DNA of 64,000 nucleotides from Arthrobacter bussei (GTDB lineage: Bacteria; Actinomycetota; Actinomycetes; Actinomycetales; Micrococcaceae), in contig NZ_VJXX01000002.1 of assembly GCF_009377195.2 (NCBI RefSeq), positions 372,001 to 436,000 of the forward strand. Reading direction: 5' to 3'. Every line of letters starts with the position of its first letter. Positions within the stretch are counted from its first letter, which is position 1. The position numbers and the translations under genes are program-made. Below the pieces are notes generated by a model that saw only the letters and a program-made list of their open reading frames with translations, had not been told where the DNA came from and ran no database searches. This document shows positions 21,075 through 28,206 of this stretch, piece by piece.

Positions 21075-21138
21075 GTCAGGCCCACATGGGGGCACCCACA
21101 CTTCCTCTCGGAAGTCGCTGACCCGCTACCTCAGTAGC
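21075..21138 (-). ncRNA. Possible structured leader RNA upstream of metF
   Basis: On the minus strand three short hairpins follow each other: GCTAC-TGAG-GTAGC (21125-21138), CTTCC-GAGA-GGAAG (21101-21114, a GNRA tetraloop) and GCCC-N6-GGGC (21080-21093). GTCAG (21118-21122) and CTGAC (21075-21079) could close the last two. The place, the leader of methionine genes, suggests control, but I could not match it to SAM-I, SAM-IV, SAH or cobalamin aptamers. Confidence 0.3.
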
Positions 21139-21146
21139 TGGACCAC

Positions 21147-21175
21147 ACGCTACGACACATGATCGGGACCATCAA
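21147..21175 (-). promoter_or_regulatory. Probable metF promoter
   Basis: Minus-strand TTGATG (21170-21175) and TAGCGT (21147-21152) are 17 bp apart, a fair sigma-70-type match. Start of transcription would be near 21140, which places the hairpin cluster in the leader. Confidence 0.45.
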
Positions 21176-21212
21176 GTGTGCGGCTGTTCATGACGCGGCT
21201 ACACCGAGGACG

Positions 21213-22397
21213 TCAGTCGGTGGTCCCGGGCACGTCGGTCTCCTCGGGAACGTCAGCGGACCGGACCTCGCTGCGGATGATGCCGAGTTCCTCCAGGCGG
21301 GCCGACATGCCCGCGCCGTCCGCAGCGTAGATCCAGGTGATGCCCGGAGTGTCCCGCATGCCCGACTTCGAGCGGCCGCCGGCCAGGACCGCCTCTCCTG
21401 CGGAGAGCTGCCGGATCGCGATGGCGCGCACGTTCTCCGGATGGCGCCGGGCGAACTCGGAGTAGATGGCCTCGTCGTGCTGGCCGTCGTCGCCCACCAG
21501 CAGCCACTTCACGTCCGGGAACTCCTCGGCGAGCCTCTCGAGGGAGGTGCGCTTGTGGTCCTGGCCGCTCCGGAACCAGCGATCGCGGGTGGGTCCCCAG
21601 TCGGTGAGCAGCTTCGGTCCCGCCGGGTAGAGGTTGCGGGAGAGGAAACGGGACAGCGTGGGCGCGACGTTCCATGCACCGGTCGAGAGGTACAGGACGG
21701 GGGCGGAGGGGATGGTCCGGACGATCCTCTCGTACAGGACGGCCATTCCGGGAGTAGGGGTGCGCGCGTGCTCGTCGAGCACGAAGGTGTTCCACGCGGC
21801 GAGGAACGGACGCGGCAGGGCAGTGACCATGACCGTGTCGTCGATGTCGGACACGACCCCGAACTGCGTACCGTCCGCGACGACGCGGACTGGCGCCTCG
21901 ACGGAGCGCGACTGCCCGGACTGGAGCGTGATGGTGTGCCATCCGGCGTCCAGGGACACCGGTATGCGGGCGTCGACCACCCCGCCGCGGTCGGCCACGA
22001 CGTCATGCACCGCGTCCCCGACGGTCACGTGCACGACGGCGTGGGCGACGGGTGCGCTGGTGAAGTTGCGCCAGCCGCGCATCCCCTCCTGGAGGGGTTT
22101 CAGCGGGCCGGACTCCGAGCCGCCGCCGGTGTCCCGAGGATCAGCGAGGACCACGCGTGCGAGGACCCGGACCCAGGCCGTCGTACCGTAGCCCGTGTAG
22201 GGGATCACCGTGTGCACCCGGCCGCGTCGGACGGCGAGACGGGTCTGGAAGCGCAGCCAGGCATCGTCGAGGCGCAGCGCGAGGTGACGGTCCGTCGCCG
22301 GTTCCGGCGGCACGGCGGCCCGGTCGGTGCCGGGTATCGGTGCGGGAGCCGCCGACGGGTGGGCGGAATCCTGGGGACGGTCTGAAGGAGGACACAT
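21213..22397 (-). CDS. App1-domain (DUF2183) phosphatase
   Basis: 394-aa protein of the HAD-like App1/DUF2183 family, related to yeast phosphatidate phosphatase App1. The catalytic motif is VVSDIDDTVMVT (DxDxT), with LYLSTGAWNVAPTL and KWLLVGDDGQHDEAIYSEF as the later HAD motifs. The N-terminal third holds a beta-rich region (VIPYTGYGTTAWVRVLARVVL). No signal peptide is present. ATG 22397 is preferred; a GTG at 22454 lacks a ribosome site. Bacterial members are believed to act on lipid or other phosphates, but the substrate is unknown. Confidence 0.85.
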   Translation of the reverse strand: MCPPSDRPQDSAHPSAAPAPIPGTDRAAVPPEPATDRHLALRLDDAWLRFQTRLAVRRGRVHTVIPYTGYGTTAWVRVLARVVLADPRDTGGGSESGPLKPLQEGMRGWRNFTSAPVAHAVVHVTVGDAVHDVVADRGGVVDARIPVSLDAGWHTITLQSGQSRSVEAPVRVVADGTQFGVVSDIDDTVMVTALPRPFLAAWNTFVLDEHARTPTPGMAVLYERIVRTIPSAPVLYLSTGAWNVAPTLSRFLSRNLYPAGPKLLTDWGPTRDRWFRSGQDHKRTSLERLAEEFPDVKWLLVGDDGQHDEAIYSEFARRHPENVRAIAIRQLSAGEAVLAGGRSKSGMRDTPGITWIYAADGAGMSARLEELGIIRSEVRSADVPEETDVPGTTD

Positions 22398-22556
22398 GCC
22401 TCCCAGTCTGGCACGGCCGGCACCGGGCGACGAGGGGACCCGCACCGAGGTCACGACCGGCTAACGACTTCACCCGGGAGGAGGACGCGGGTTGTAGCAA
22501 AGGGCCCCGGCTGGGACGCTGAGGACTCGGCTCGGCACACGATCATCGGGGGATGC

Positions 22557-22910
22557 ATGGCACGGGAATGGGAAACGACCGGGCTCCGGGTCAAGGAGGA
22601 GCCACTCCTGCGGGACTGGGACACGGCCGCCCGCGAGGACTTCGCGGCCTCCGCGGCGGACCTGGCGCATGCCATCGCCTTCGGCGCCGCGCAGGAGGCC
22701 CTCGAGTCGGTAGCGGCCGGCGGCAGCGCCCTCACCGCCCAGGACGCCCGCGCACTGCATTTCGCCAATGAGATGGCGGAACTGCGTCATTACGGACCGC
22801 TGGTCGCCGTCGAGCACGACCGCCCGGTGCTCGCTCCCGGCGTGCGGATCCTGATCGACGGCATGGAGGAACTGGGCCTGTGGAGGGAACGACGCCCCTG
22901 GGTCCTCTGA
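22557..22910 (+). CDS. Hypothetical protein, 117 aa
   Basis: Not recognised. It starts at ATG 22557 with a G-rich stretch upstream. The sequence is acidic and mostly helical, with a heptad-like region (AASAADLAHAIAFGAAQEAL) and a conserved-looking end (GVRILIDGMEELGLWRERRPW). No signal peptide or membrane segment. It is soluble and alone. Codon pattern fits a real gene. Confidence 0.55.
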   Translation: MAREWETTGLRVKEEPLLRDWDTAAREDFAASAADLAHAIAFGAAQEALESVAAGGSALTAQDARALHFANEMAELRHYGPLVAVEHDRPVLAPGVRILIDGMEELGLWRERRPWVL

Positions 22911-23201
22911 TGCCTGCCTGACCCCTCACGCCGTCGGAGCGCCCGCTGACCACGCCCGGAGCGCGCAGCAGGACTCCTCCCCTACCGACCCATCCGTTGC
23001 CTCAGTGGCGTCGAATGCGTGCTGGTCGGCGCCCCTGTGCGCGGCCCGCCGCGCACACGCGGCTCAGTGTCGGCCCGGGCAGCGGTGGAATGCCGTCGGA
23101 GGCCCATATGAGGCGGTCTCTCTCGATGGATTCACAGGTCATGACCCAGCGCGCGTCCCGGGTGTCGGTCTCGGCCCTGCCCTTCCTGCTGCGCGCCCCG
23201 G

Positions 23202-23477
23202 ATGGTCGTGCAACGCGCTGACGTCGTGCAGGCAGGTCGGGCGATCGACTCCTCGGGCGGATCCACCCTGCCGCTGCTCGTCGAGGTATCGGCACTCAGG
23301 GAAGTGACCTGGGATGCCCGTCATGCCGTCCTCTCCTACCGCCACCCCGCACGCGTCGTCATCCTCGGGTCCGACGCCGTCGACCTCGTCCTCACGGCCT
23401 TCACCGTCCGCTCGCCGATGACCATCCGCTTCATCACCGACCGTGACGATGCCGTCCGGTGGCTGCTGCAGCGCTGA
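23202..23477 (+). CDS. Short STAS/SpoIIAA-like protein, possibly truncated
   Basis: 91 aa. The middle and end (STLPLLVEVSALREVTWDARHAV, RVVILGSDAVDLVLTAF, IRFITDRDDAVRWLLQ) resemble the C-terminal two thirds of STAS-like DUF7793-type proteins common in Arthrobacter. The usual first strands seem absent: upstream codons in this frame are cysteine- and proline-rich and unlike protein. It may be a 5'-truncated copy or have an unrecognised start. The gene ends 139 bp before the next start. Function unknown. Confidence 0.5.
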   Translation: MVVQRADVVQAGRAIDSSGGSTLPLLVEVSALREVTWDARHAVLSYRHPARVVILGSDAVDLVLTAFTVRSPMTIRFITDRDDAVRWLLQR

Positions 23478-23550
23478 ATCTTGCGTTCCCGCCGGCGCAT
23501 CCCCGAGGAGCGCGCAGTGTTCCTGCAGGTTTCGCGCAGGTAGAAAGTGC

Positions 23551-23556
23551 TTGACA
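23551..23556 (+). promoter_or_regulatory. Consensus -35 element upstream of the secreted lyase-like gene
   Basis: TTGACA at 23551-23556, 60 bp before ATG 23617. The hexamer 17 bp further (TGAGCG) is a weak -10, so the promoter may need an activator or a different spacing. Confidence 0.35.
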
Positions 23557-23616
23557 GCACGACTGCGATGATCTGAGCGTGCCCGCTGGGGGCACACCTG
23601 TTCATCGAGGTTCCAC

Positions 23617-25434
23617 ATGCCCTTTCTCCGAGGCCCCTTCCTGCGGGCCCTCTCTCCCGTTCCTTCGGCTGTTCCCGGCACGGTGCCACGTCGCCGGGTG
23701 GCGCTCGCACTGCTCCTGACGGCCGCCGCCCCGCTGGCTGCACTGCAGGGTCTTTCGCCCGCAGCGGCAGCCAGCACGCCCTGTACGCCCATGACACAGT
23801 CTGTCTACCAGAGCATCAACCCGACAACGACGGCCTCCCTCCTGACGACGTCCGCCACCGAGGCCGTCAACTCGCGGTCCTCAGGCTTCACCGAGCTCAA
23901 GGGCCTGGTCTTCCGGGCCTCCAACACCGCCGCGGCAGGACTTGTGCCGATCCACCGACTGTTCCTCAACGGCAACTACCTGCTCCTTCCCGATGTCGCG
24001 GGAGTCGACGAGTACGACATCGTGCAGTCGCGGTTCGGGTACAAGCAGCAGAAAGTGGCGTTCTACGCCTCGCTCACGCCCGTTGCGTGCGGTGTGGAGG
24101 TTCGCCGCTACCACCGAGCAGGCAAGCACCGATTCAGCGCGTCCGTGGCCGATGGCCGCACGCTGCGGAGCGCAGGCTGGGCCGACGAGGGCGCCCGCTT
24201 CTGGGTAGCCCCGCTCACGACGACGGCCCCGGCTCCTGCTCCCACGCCGGCGCCCACGATGGCGCCCACGGCGGCACCCACGGTGGCGCCCACCGTCGCA
24301 CCCACGGCGGCACCCACTCCCGCACCGACAGTTGCTCCTGTTCCGGCGCCGACCCCCGTGTCGCCGCCGCCGGCTCCTGCTCCGTCTCCTGTGCCTGTTC
24401 CGACGGTACCGCCCGTCACCGTGCCATCCGACTGGGTGCTGTGGAGCAGCATCGCGCGGCCAGGAGACGACATCAACAGCGTCCTGGCCAAACCGGAACT
24501 CTCGGGCAAGATCCTCAAGCTCCCTGCCGGTGTCTTCGAGGTGAGCAACTTCCGGGACGCCTCGGTTGCCATCCGCGTGCCGAAGCAGGTCAAGGGAGTC
24601 ATCGGTGAGGGCCGGGACACGATCCTGCGCATCAAACCCAACACCTCGACCTTCGGCGGCACTGTTCCTGCACAGGGCACGGGCCAGACGAACCAGCTCT
24701 ACGTGCTCCGCATGAACGAGGGACTCGTCCCGCAGGTCCTGTCCGACTTCTGGCTCCAGGGGACGCCGCAGGGTCATCTGTTCAACGGCATCATGGTCGG
24801 CATGTCGAAGCCGGGCACGACGGTCGAGAACCTGCTGATCACCGGGATCGACGGTGACGCCGGGTCCCCTCCGGGCGAGACCTTCGGCCTCAACTGGTGG
24901 CGCGGAAGCGACTCCATCACCCGGGACATCGAGGTGGACGCCTACCAGTGGAGCGGTGACCGGTTCGCATCGAGGGTCCGGGGCGCTCAGGTCGGCTCGT
25001 CGCCGATCGGGTACAACAGCCACGACCGGGGCAAGCTATGGAATGCCTTCACGCACGACTCCCTGTTCGGCATGCCCACGTTCTGGCAGTCGAACAACTC
25101 GGAGACCTGGAACCTGCAGTCCATCCGCAATGTCATCGGCATCAATCACGAGGAGAGCTTCGGCACCGTTCACCATGAACCGGTCATGCACAGCTCCAAG
25201 ACACGTCGTCACGTGAACTTCATGTCCTCCCGCGGGGACGGCGCACTGACCATCATCGGCGCCACCAACGACGAGTGGATCAACACGACGACGTCGGGAC
25301 CGATCGGCAAAGGCAAGAAGATGCTCGTTCTCACGCCGACGAACTACACGGGCCCGAATACCAACCGCATCGTCACGCCCCCGCGTATCCAGCACGACAA
25401 CGGCACGGCCGCTCCCTGGCTCTGGGCACACTGA
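23617..25434 (+). CDS. Secreted protein: DUF5648-like repeats, Pro/Thr/Ala linker, beta-helix (pectate-lyase-like) domain
   Basis: 605-aa exported protein. Residues 1-52 form a long twin-arginine-containing signal (PRRRVALALLLTAAAPLAAL) with a PAAAA cleavage region. Residues about 60-198 repeat the module of the metallophosphoesterase at 926-2446 (YQSINPTTTASL, SSGFTELKGLVFRAS, AGLVPIHRLF, FGYKQQKVAFYA, VACGVEVRRY, GWADEGARFW). Residues 200-270 are a low-complexity Ala-Pro-Thr linker. Residues 272-605 look like a right-handed beta-helix: ILKLPAGVFEVSNF, VKGVIGEGRDTILRI, TTVENLLITGIDG, HEESFGTVHHEP. It may bind or cleave a polysaccharide, perhaps uronate, but catalytic residues are not certain. 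No processing partner is near. Confidence 0.8.
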   Translation: MPFLRGPFLRALSPVPSAVPGTVPRRRVALALLLTAAAPLAALQGLSPAAAASTPCTPMTQSVYQSINPTTTASLLTTSATEAVNSRSSGFTELKGLVFRASNTAAAGLVPIHRLFLNGNYLLLPDVAGVDEYDIVQSRFGYKQQKVAFYASLTPVACGVEVRRYHRAGKHRFSASVADGRTLRSAGWADEGARFWVAPLTTTAPAPAPTPAPTMAPTAAPTVAPTVAPTAAPTPAPTVAPVPAPTPVSPPPAPAPSPVPVPTVPPVTVPSDWVLWSSIARPGDDINSVLAKPELSGKILKLPAGVFEVSNFRDASVAIRVPKQVKGVIGEGRDTILRIKPNTSTFGGTVPAQGTGQTNQLYVLRMNEGLVPQVLSDFWLQGTPQGHLFNGIMVGMSKPGTTVENLLITGIDGDAGSPPGETFGLNWWRGSDSITRDIEVDAYQWSGDRFASRVRGAQVGSSPIGYNSHDRGKLWNAFTHDSLFGMPTFWQSNNSETWNLQSIRNVIGINHEESFGTVHHEPVMHSSKTRRHVNFMSSRGDGALTIIGATNDEWINTTTSGPIGKGKKMLVLTPTNYTGPNTNRIVTPPRIQHDNGTAAPWLWAH

Positions 25435-25452
25435 GGAGTAGTCAAAGCTCCT

Positions 25453-25494
25453 GAACGACGGGAGGGGCCGATCATCCGGCCTCTCCTGTCGTTC
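25453..25494 (+). terminator. Hairpin terminator after the secreted lyase-like gene
   Basis: GAACGAC and GGAGGGGCCG pair with CGGCCTCTCC and GTCGTTC, giving about 17 pairs with two G-T wobbles, 19 bp after the stop. No clear T-run. Confidence 0.65.
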
Positions 25495-25523
25495 GCCTCG
25501 CCGATCGTGGCAGACTCGGCACC

Positions 25524-26393
25524 ATGGTGGCCTTGATCATTGCGTGGAGGACGACGGGTACGCAGTGGTCGGGGATCTATCCCGCCGACGTGGACACGGT
25601 CCGGCGCACGGGAAGCATCCGGCGGCACTGGCCATTGCCCGTGCCGCCGGCCGTTCCCATCGGGGCAGACGTCTGGCTGCTGGTCGCGCACGGCGGACCC
25701 GCGATGCAGGGCATCGCGGGTCACGGCGTCGTCACAGGCGTTTCTCCGGAGTCCTCCGAAGACACCCGACCGGGTATCGAGGTCGACTTCGACATCCTGC
25801 TGCAGCACGGCGACCAGGTCCCGCTGTCGCTCCTCGAGAGCACCGTTCCGGGCTTCCCCGCACCGTCGGCCGCGTCCGGATCGGTGGACGACCGGCAGGC
25901 TGCGGCCCTGCGGAGTCTCTGGGCCGAGTTCATCGTCCCGGACCACGGGGCGGTGCATCCGGTACCTGGTGTCCTGCCACCGCACCTGACCCGCCGCGTG
26001 ATCGTGGATCGCACCGAGCACGACGACGACCTGCGGCGCACTGCCCTCGCTCATCGGGGTTCGGCCTGTCACGCCTGCGGGCTCGACATGGAGCAGGCGT
26101 ACGGGGAGCACGGACGGGATCTCGTCGCCCTCCACCACACCACTCCCCTGGCGCACCTGACGGACCGGTACGAGGCTGATCCGACGACGGACCTGGTGCC
26201 CCTGTGCCCGAACTGCCATGTGGTCGCCCACAGCCGATGGCCCCTGGCCTACAGCGTCGAGGACCTCAGGGCGATGCTCCGCAACGGAGGCCACCTGCGC
26301 GGTGCGATCATGACCGATGAGCAGCTCGCGGCAGAGGCCGCGGCTGAACGACTGCTGCGGACGGACGGGACGGACGGGACACCCGGGACGTAG
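25524..26393 (+). CDS. HNH endonuclease with an N-terminal PUA/EVE-like domain (candidate modification-dependent nuclease)
   Basis: 289 aa. Residues 1-120 look like a PUA-superfamily (EVE/ASCH) fold: LIIAWRTTGTQWSGIY, VPIGADVWLLVAHGGPAMQGIAGHGVVTG. Residues 176-245 are an HNH nuclease with four zinc cysteines (C182, C185, C228, C231), HH at 204-205 in VALHHTTPL, and DLVPLCPNCHVVAH. This domain order is used by modification-dependent restriction enzymes that read 5-methyl- or hydroxymethyl-cytosine. No methyltransferase is nearby, as expected for such solitary type IV systems. The end carries a repeated Asp-Gly-Thr. ATG 25524 lacks a clear ribosome site. The nuclease domain is sure; the reader-domain call is inference. 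Confidence 0.75.
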   Translation: MVALIIAWRTTGTQWSGIYPADVDTVRRTGSIRRHWPLPVPPAVPIGADVWLLVAHGGPAMQGIAGHGVVTGVSPESSEDTRPGIEVDFDILLQHGDQVPLSLLESTVPGFPAPSAASGSVDDRQAAALRSLWAEFIVPDHGAVHPVPGVLPPHLTRRVIVDRTEHDDDLRRTALAHRGSACHACGLDMEQAYGEHGRDLVALHHTTPLAHLTDRYEADPTTDLVPLCPNCHVVAHSRWPLAYSVEDLRAMLRNGGHLRGAIMTDEQLAAEAAAERLLRTDGTDGTPGT

Positions 26394-26395
26394 CG

Positions 26396-26416
26396 CGGCC
26401 GGTGGCCCTCCGGCCG
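26396..26416. terminator. Hairpin after the HNH gene
   Basis: CGGCCGG and CCGGCCG arms (7 bp, perfect) around a 7-base loop, starting 3 bp after the stop codon. No T-run. Confidence 0.5.
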
Positions 26417-26512
26417 TGACCACGCACGTGCGGGCGGTCCTGCGGACGCACCTCCCGCGGGCACCGCGCAGCCGACATCAGGCGTCGACGGCGCACCCCC
26501 GGTGATCCTTCG

Positions 26513-26848
26513 TCAGCGCACGTCCCCGACCTGATCGCCCCAGCCCGGCGGTGACGGTCTCCCGACCAGAGCGGCGAGGATCCTCCGCGCCGTCCTCGTG
26601 AAATCCCGGACGTCGAACTCCTCACCGCGGCTGTGGATGCTGCCGAGGGTGAACGCGATCCGCTCGACCGTCTCCTCGTCCACGGCGATGCGGTGCGTGT
26701 CGTGCAGGAGGTCGGTAGCATCGGCGGCTGCGATGGCAGCGATCATCCGATCGCGGGGATCGCTGCCGGGCGCGCTGTCGAAAGCCTGGACGGCCGGGCT
26801 GATCCGGGGATCGAGCGGCGTCCGCTCGGTACTGAGGTCGATGGTCAC
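26513..26848 (-). CDS. Hypothetical protein, 111 aa
   Basis: Not recognised. It starts at GTG 26848. The protein is helical and charged; the central part (DRMIAAIAAADATDLLHDTHRIAVDEETVERIAFTLG) looks folded and the C-terminus is proline-glycine rich. No membrane segment or signal. It lies just downstream of the tRNA-Ala terminator, so it probably has its own promoter in the 25 bp or within the terminator region. Confidence 0.5.
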   Translation of the reverse strand: MTIDLSTERTPLDPRISPAVQAFDSAPGSDPRDRMIAAIAAADATDLLHDTHRIAVDEETVERIAFTLGSIHSRGEEFDVRDFTRTARRILAALVGRPSPPGWGDQVGDVR

Positions 26849-26872
26849 GCAGCAACCTTACTCGCGGGCGAC

Positions 26873-26914
26873 AAAAAACCGCCGGACCGAGGGCTTGCCC
26901 TCGAATTCCGGCGG
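26873..26914 (-). terminator. Intrinsic terminator of tRNA-Ala
   Basis: Minus-strand hairpin CCGCCGG-AATT-CGAGGGC / GCCCTCG-GT-CCGGCGG followed by a run of six T. It lies 7 bp after the tRNA 3' end. A textbook rho-independent terminator. Confidence 0.92.
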
Positions 26915-26921
26915 TTCATTG

Positions 26922-26994
26922 TGGAGCTAAGGGGATTCGAACCCCTGACCCCCTGCATGCCATGCAGGTGCGCTACCAGCTGCGCCATAGCCCC
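26922..26994 (-). tRNA. tRNA-Ala (anticodon GGC)
   Basis: 73-base cloverleaf on the minus strand. The acceptor is GGGGCTA / TAGCTCC with discriminator A. The D arm contains AGCTGGTAGC. The anticodon stem CCTGC/GCAGG carries loop ATGGCAT, so the anticodon is GGC, reading GCC and GCU. The T arm contains GGTTCGAATCC. No CCA is encoded. An intrinsic terminator follows. Confidence 0.97.
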
Positions 26995-27091
26995 GTACGT
27001 GCGCCCCTTCGGAAGGCTTTCACACCGCCGAAGCAACTTGTCCAGTGTAATGAATTCTGACGGCAGCGCCAAATCGGCCGAGGTGTCGGGG

Positions 27092-27772
27092 TCAACCCTC
27101 GATGGGCTCGGCCGGGAGGGACCCCAGACCCACGTTGTGCTCCGTCAGTTGCCAGGAGAACAGCGCATCACCCCGGTCCACGACCTCGTGAACCTCGGAC
27201 CAGTGGCAGTTGGAGAGGCCCGCCAGTGCCCCCCACCGTTCGGGCGGCAACCCCATCAACGCTGCCAGTGCAGCCCTGATCGCTCCCCCGTGACTGACGA
27301 CGACGAGCGTCCCGGCCGGAGCGATGCGCCCGACGGCCTCGGTCACCGCCGCGAGCATCCTCCGCCCGACGTCGATGCGGTTCTCCGCCCCGCCAGCACG
27401 GACCGTCGGGTCACCACCGCGCCAGGCGGCGTTGTCCTCGGCGAACTGCTCATCGATCTCCGCGAAGGACAACCCCTGCCAGCGGCCGGCATCCGTCTCC
27501 CGCAGCCGCTCGTCGTAGGACACGGGGAGGCCGGTCAGGTCCGCCAGCGCGGCCGCGGTATCCGCCGCGCGGCGCAGGTCCGACGAGATGATGGATGACG
27601 GATGGCGGGTCTCGAGTACCTCGGCGGCCCGCAGGGCCTGCTCGCGGCCCGTGGCATCGAGGTCGATGTCCTCCTGGCCCTGGAACCGCCCCGCGTGGTT
27701 CCACTCCGTCCGCCCGTGCCTCCAGAAGATGACGCGGCGAGCCCCGGGGTCAGCGTGTACGTGCCGCGTCAC
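27092..27772 (-). CDS. Histidine phosphatase family protein (phosphoglycerate-mutase-like)
   Basis: 226-aa enzyme of the branch-1 histidine phosphatases. The catalytic RHGRTEWN with the phospho-accepting His lies near residue 16; later come SSDLRRAADTA, RLRETDAGRWQGLSF and VVVSHGGAIRAAL with the second catalytic His. Substrate is unknown; homologues at this place are often annotated as phosphoglycerate mutase or acid phosphatase. GTG 27772 is chosen because it overlaps the rsfS stop in a GTGA junction. The gene lies between rsfS and tRNA-Ala, a common actinobacterial order. Confidence 0.9.
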   Translation of the reverse strand: MTRHVHADPGARRVIFWRHGRTEWNHAGRFQGQEDIDLDATGREQALRAAEVLETRHPSSIISSDLRRAADTAAALADLTGLPVSYDERLRETDAGRWQGLSFAEIDEQFAEDNAAWRGGDPTVRAGGAENRIDVGRRMLAAVTEAVGRIAPAGTLVVVSHGGAIRAALAALMGLPPERWGALAGLSNCHWSEVHEVVDRGDALFSWQLTEHNVGLGSLPAEPIEG

Positions 27773-28179
27773 TCCGTGACGTCGTCGGACACTGCCGCCT
27801 GCGGCGAACTCTGGAGTGCACCCTCGAGCTGCAGGTCCACGGACGGGCAGTCCTTCCACAGCCGATCGAGCGCATAGAACACGCGGTCCGCCTCGTGCTG
27901 CACGTGGACGACGACCTGCGCGTAGTCGAGCAGCACCCAGCGGCCCTCGCTGCGACCCTCGCGGCGCACGGGCTTGAGTCCCTGCTTCGAGAGTTCCTCC
28001 TCGATCCCGTCGACGATCGCATTGACCTGGCGCTCGCTCGGAGCGGAGGCGATCACGAAGACGTCCGTGATGGCGAGACGGTCACTGACGTCGATGGCGA
28101 CGATGTCCTGGGCGATCTTGTCCGCTGCCGCGTGCGCCGCGGTGCGGGCGATGCTGATGGACTGTTCGGTTGCGCTCAC
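27769..28179 (-). CDS. rsfS: Ribosomal silencing factor RsfS
   Basis: 136 aa, the RsfS/Iojap (DUF143) family. It binds ribosomal protein uL14 and stops the subunits from joining in poor nutrient conditions. Typical parts are KIAQDIVAIDVSDRLAITDVFVIASAPSERQVNAIVDGIEEEL, then GRSEGRWVLLDYAQVVVHVQ and FYALDRLWKDCP. GTG 28179 has GGAGA upstream. It follows the membrane protein and nadD, and is coupled to the phosphatase downstream. Confidence 0.95.
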   Translation of the reverse strand: MSATEQSISIARTAAHAAADKIAQDIVAIDVSDRLAITDVFVIASAPSERQVNAIVDGIEEELSKQGLKPVRREGRSEGRWVLLDYAQVVVHVQHEADRVFYALDRLWKDCPSVDLQLEGALQSSPQAAVSDDVTE

Positions 28180-28206
28180 TGATCTCCTTGTGTGTGGCCA
28201 GCATTC

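Noticed and set aside
20973-21175. SAM-I, SAM-IV, SAH or cobalamin riboswitch before metF
   Set aside because: The conserved core sequences of these aptamers were not found; only unclassified hairpins remain, so no named class is claimed.
26922-26994. tRNA-Ala as an integration site
   Set aside because: No integrase, direct repeat of the tRNA 3' end or foreign gene block lies next to it.
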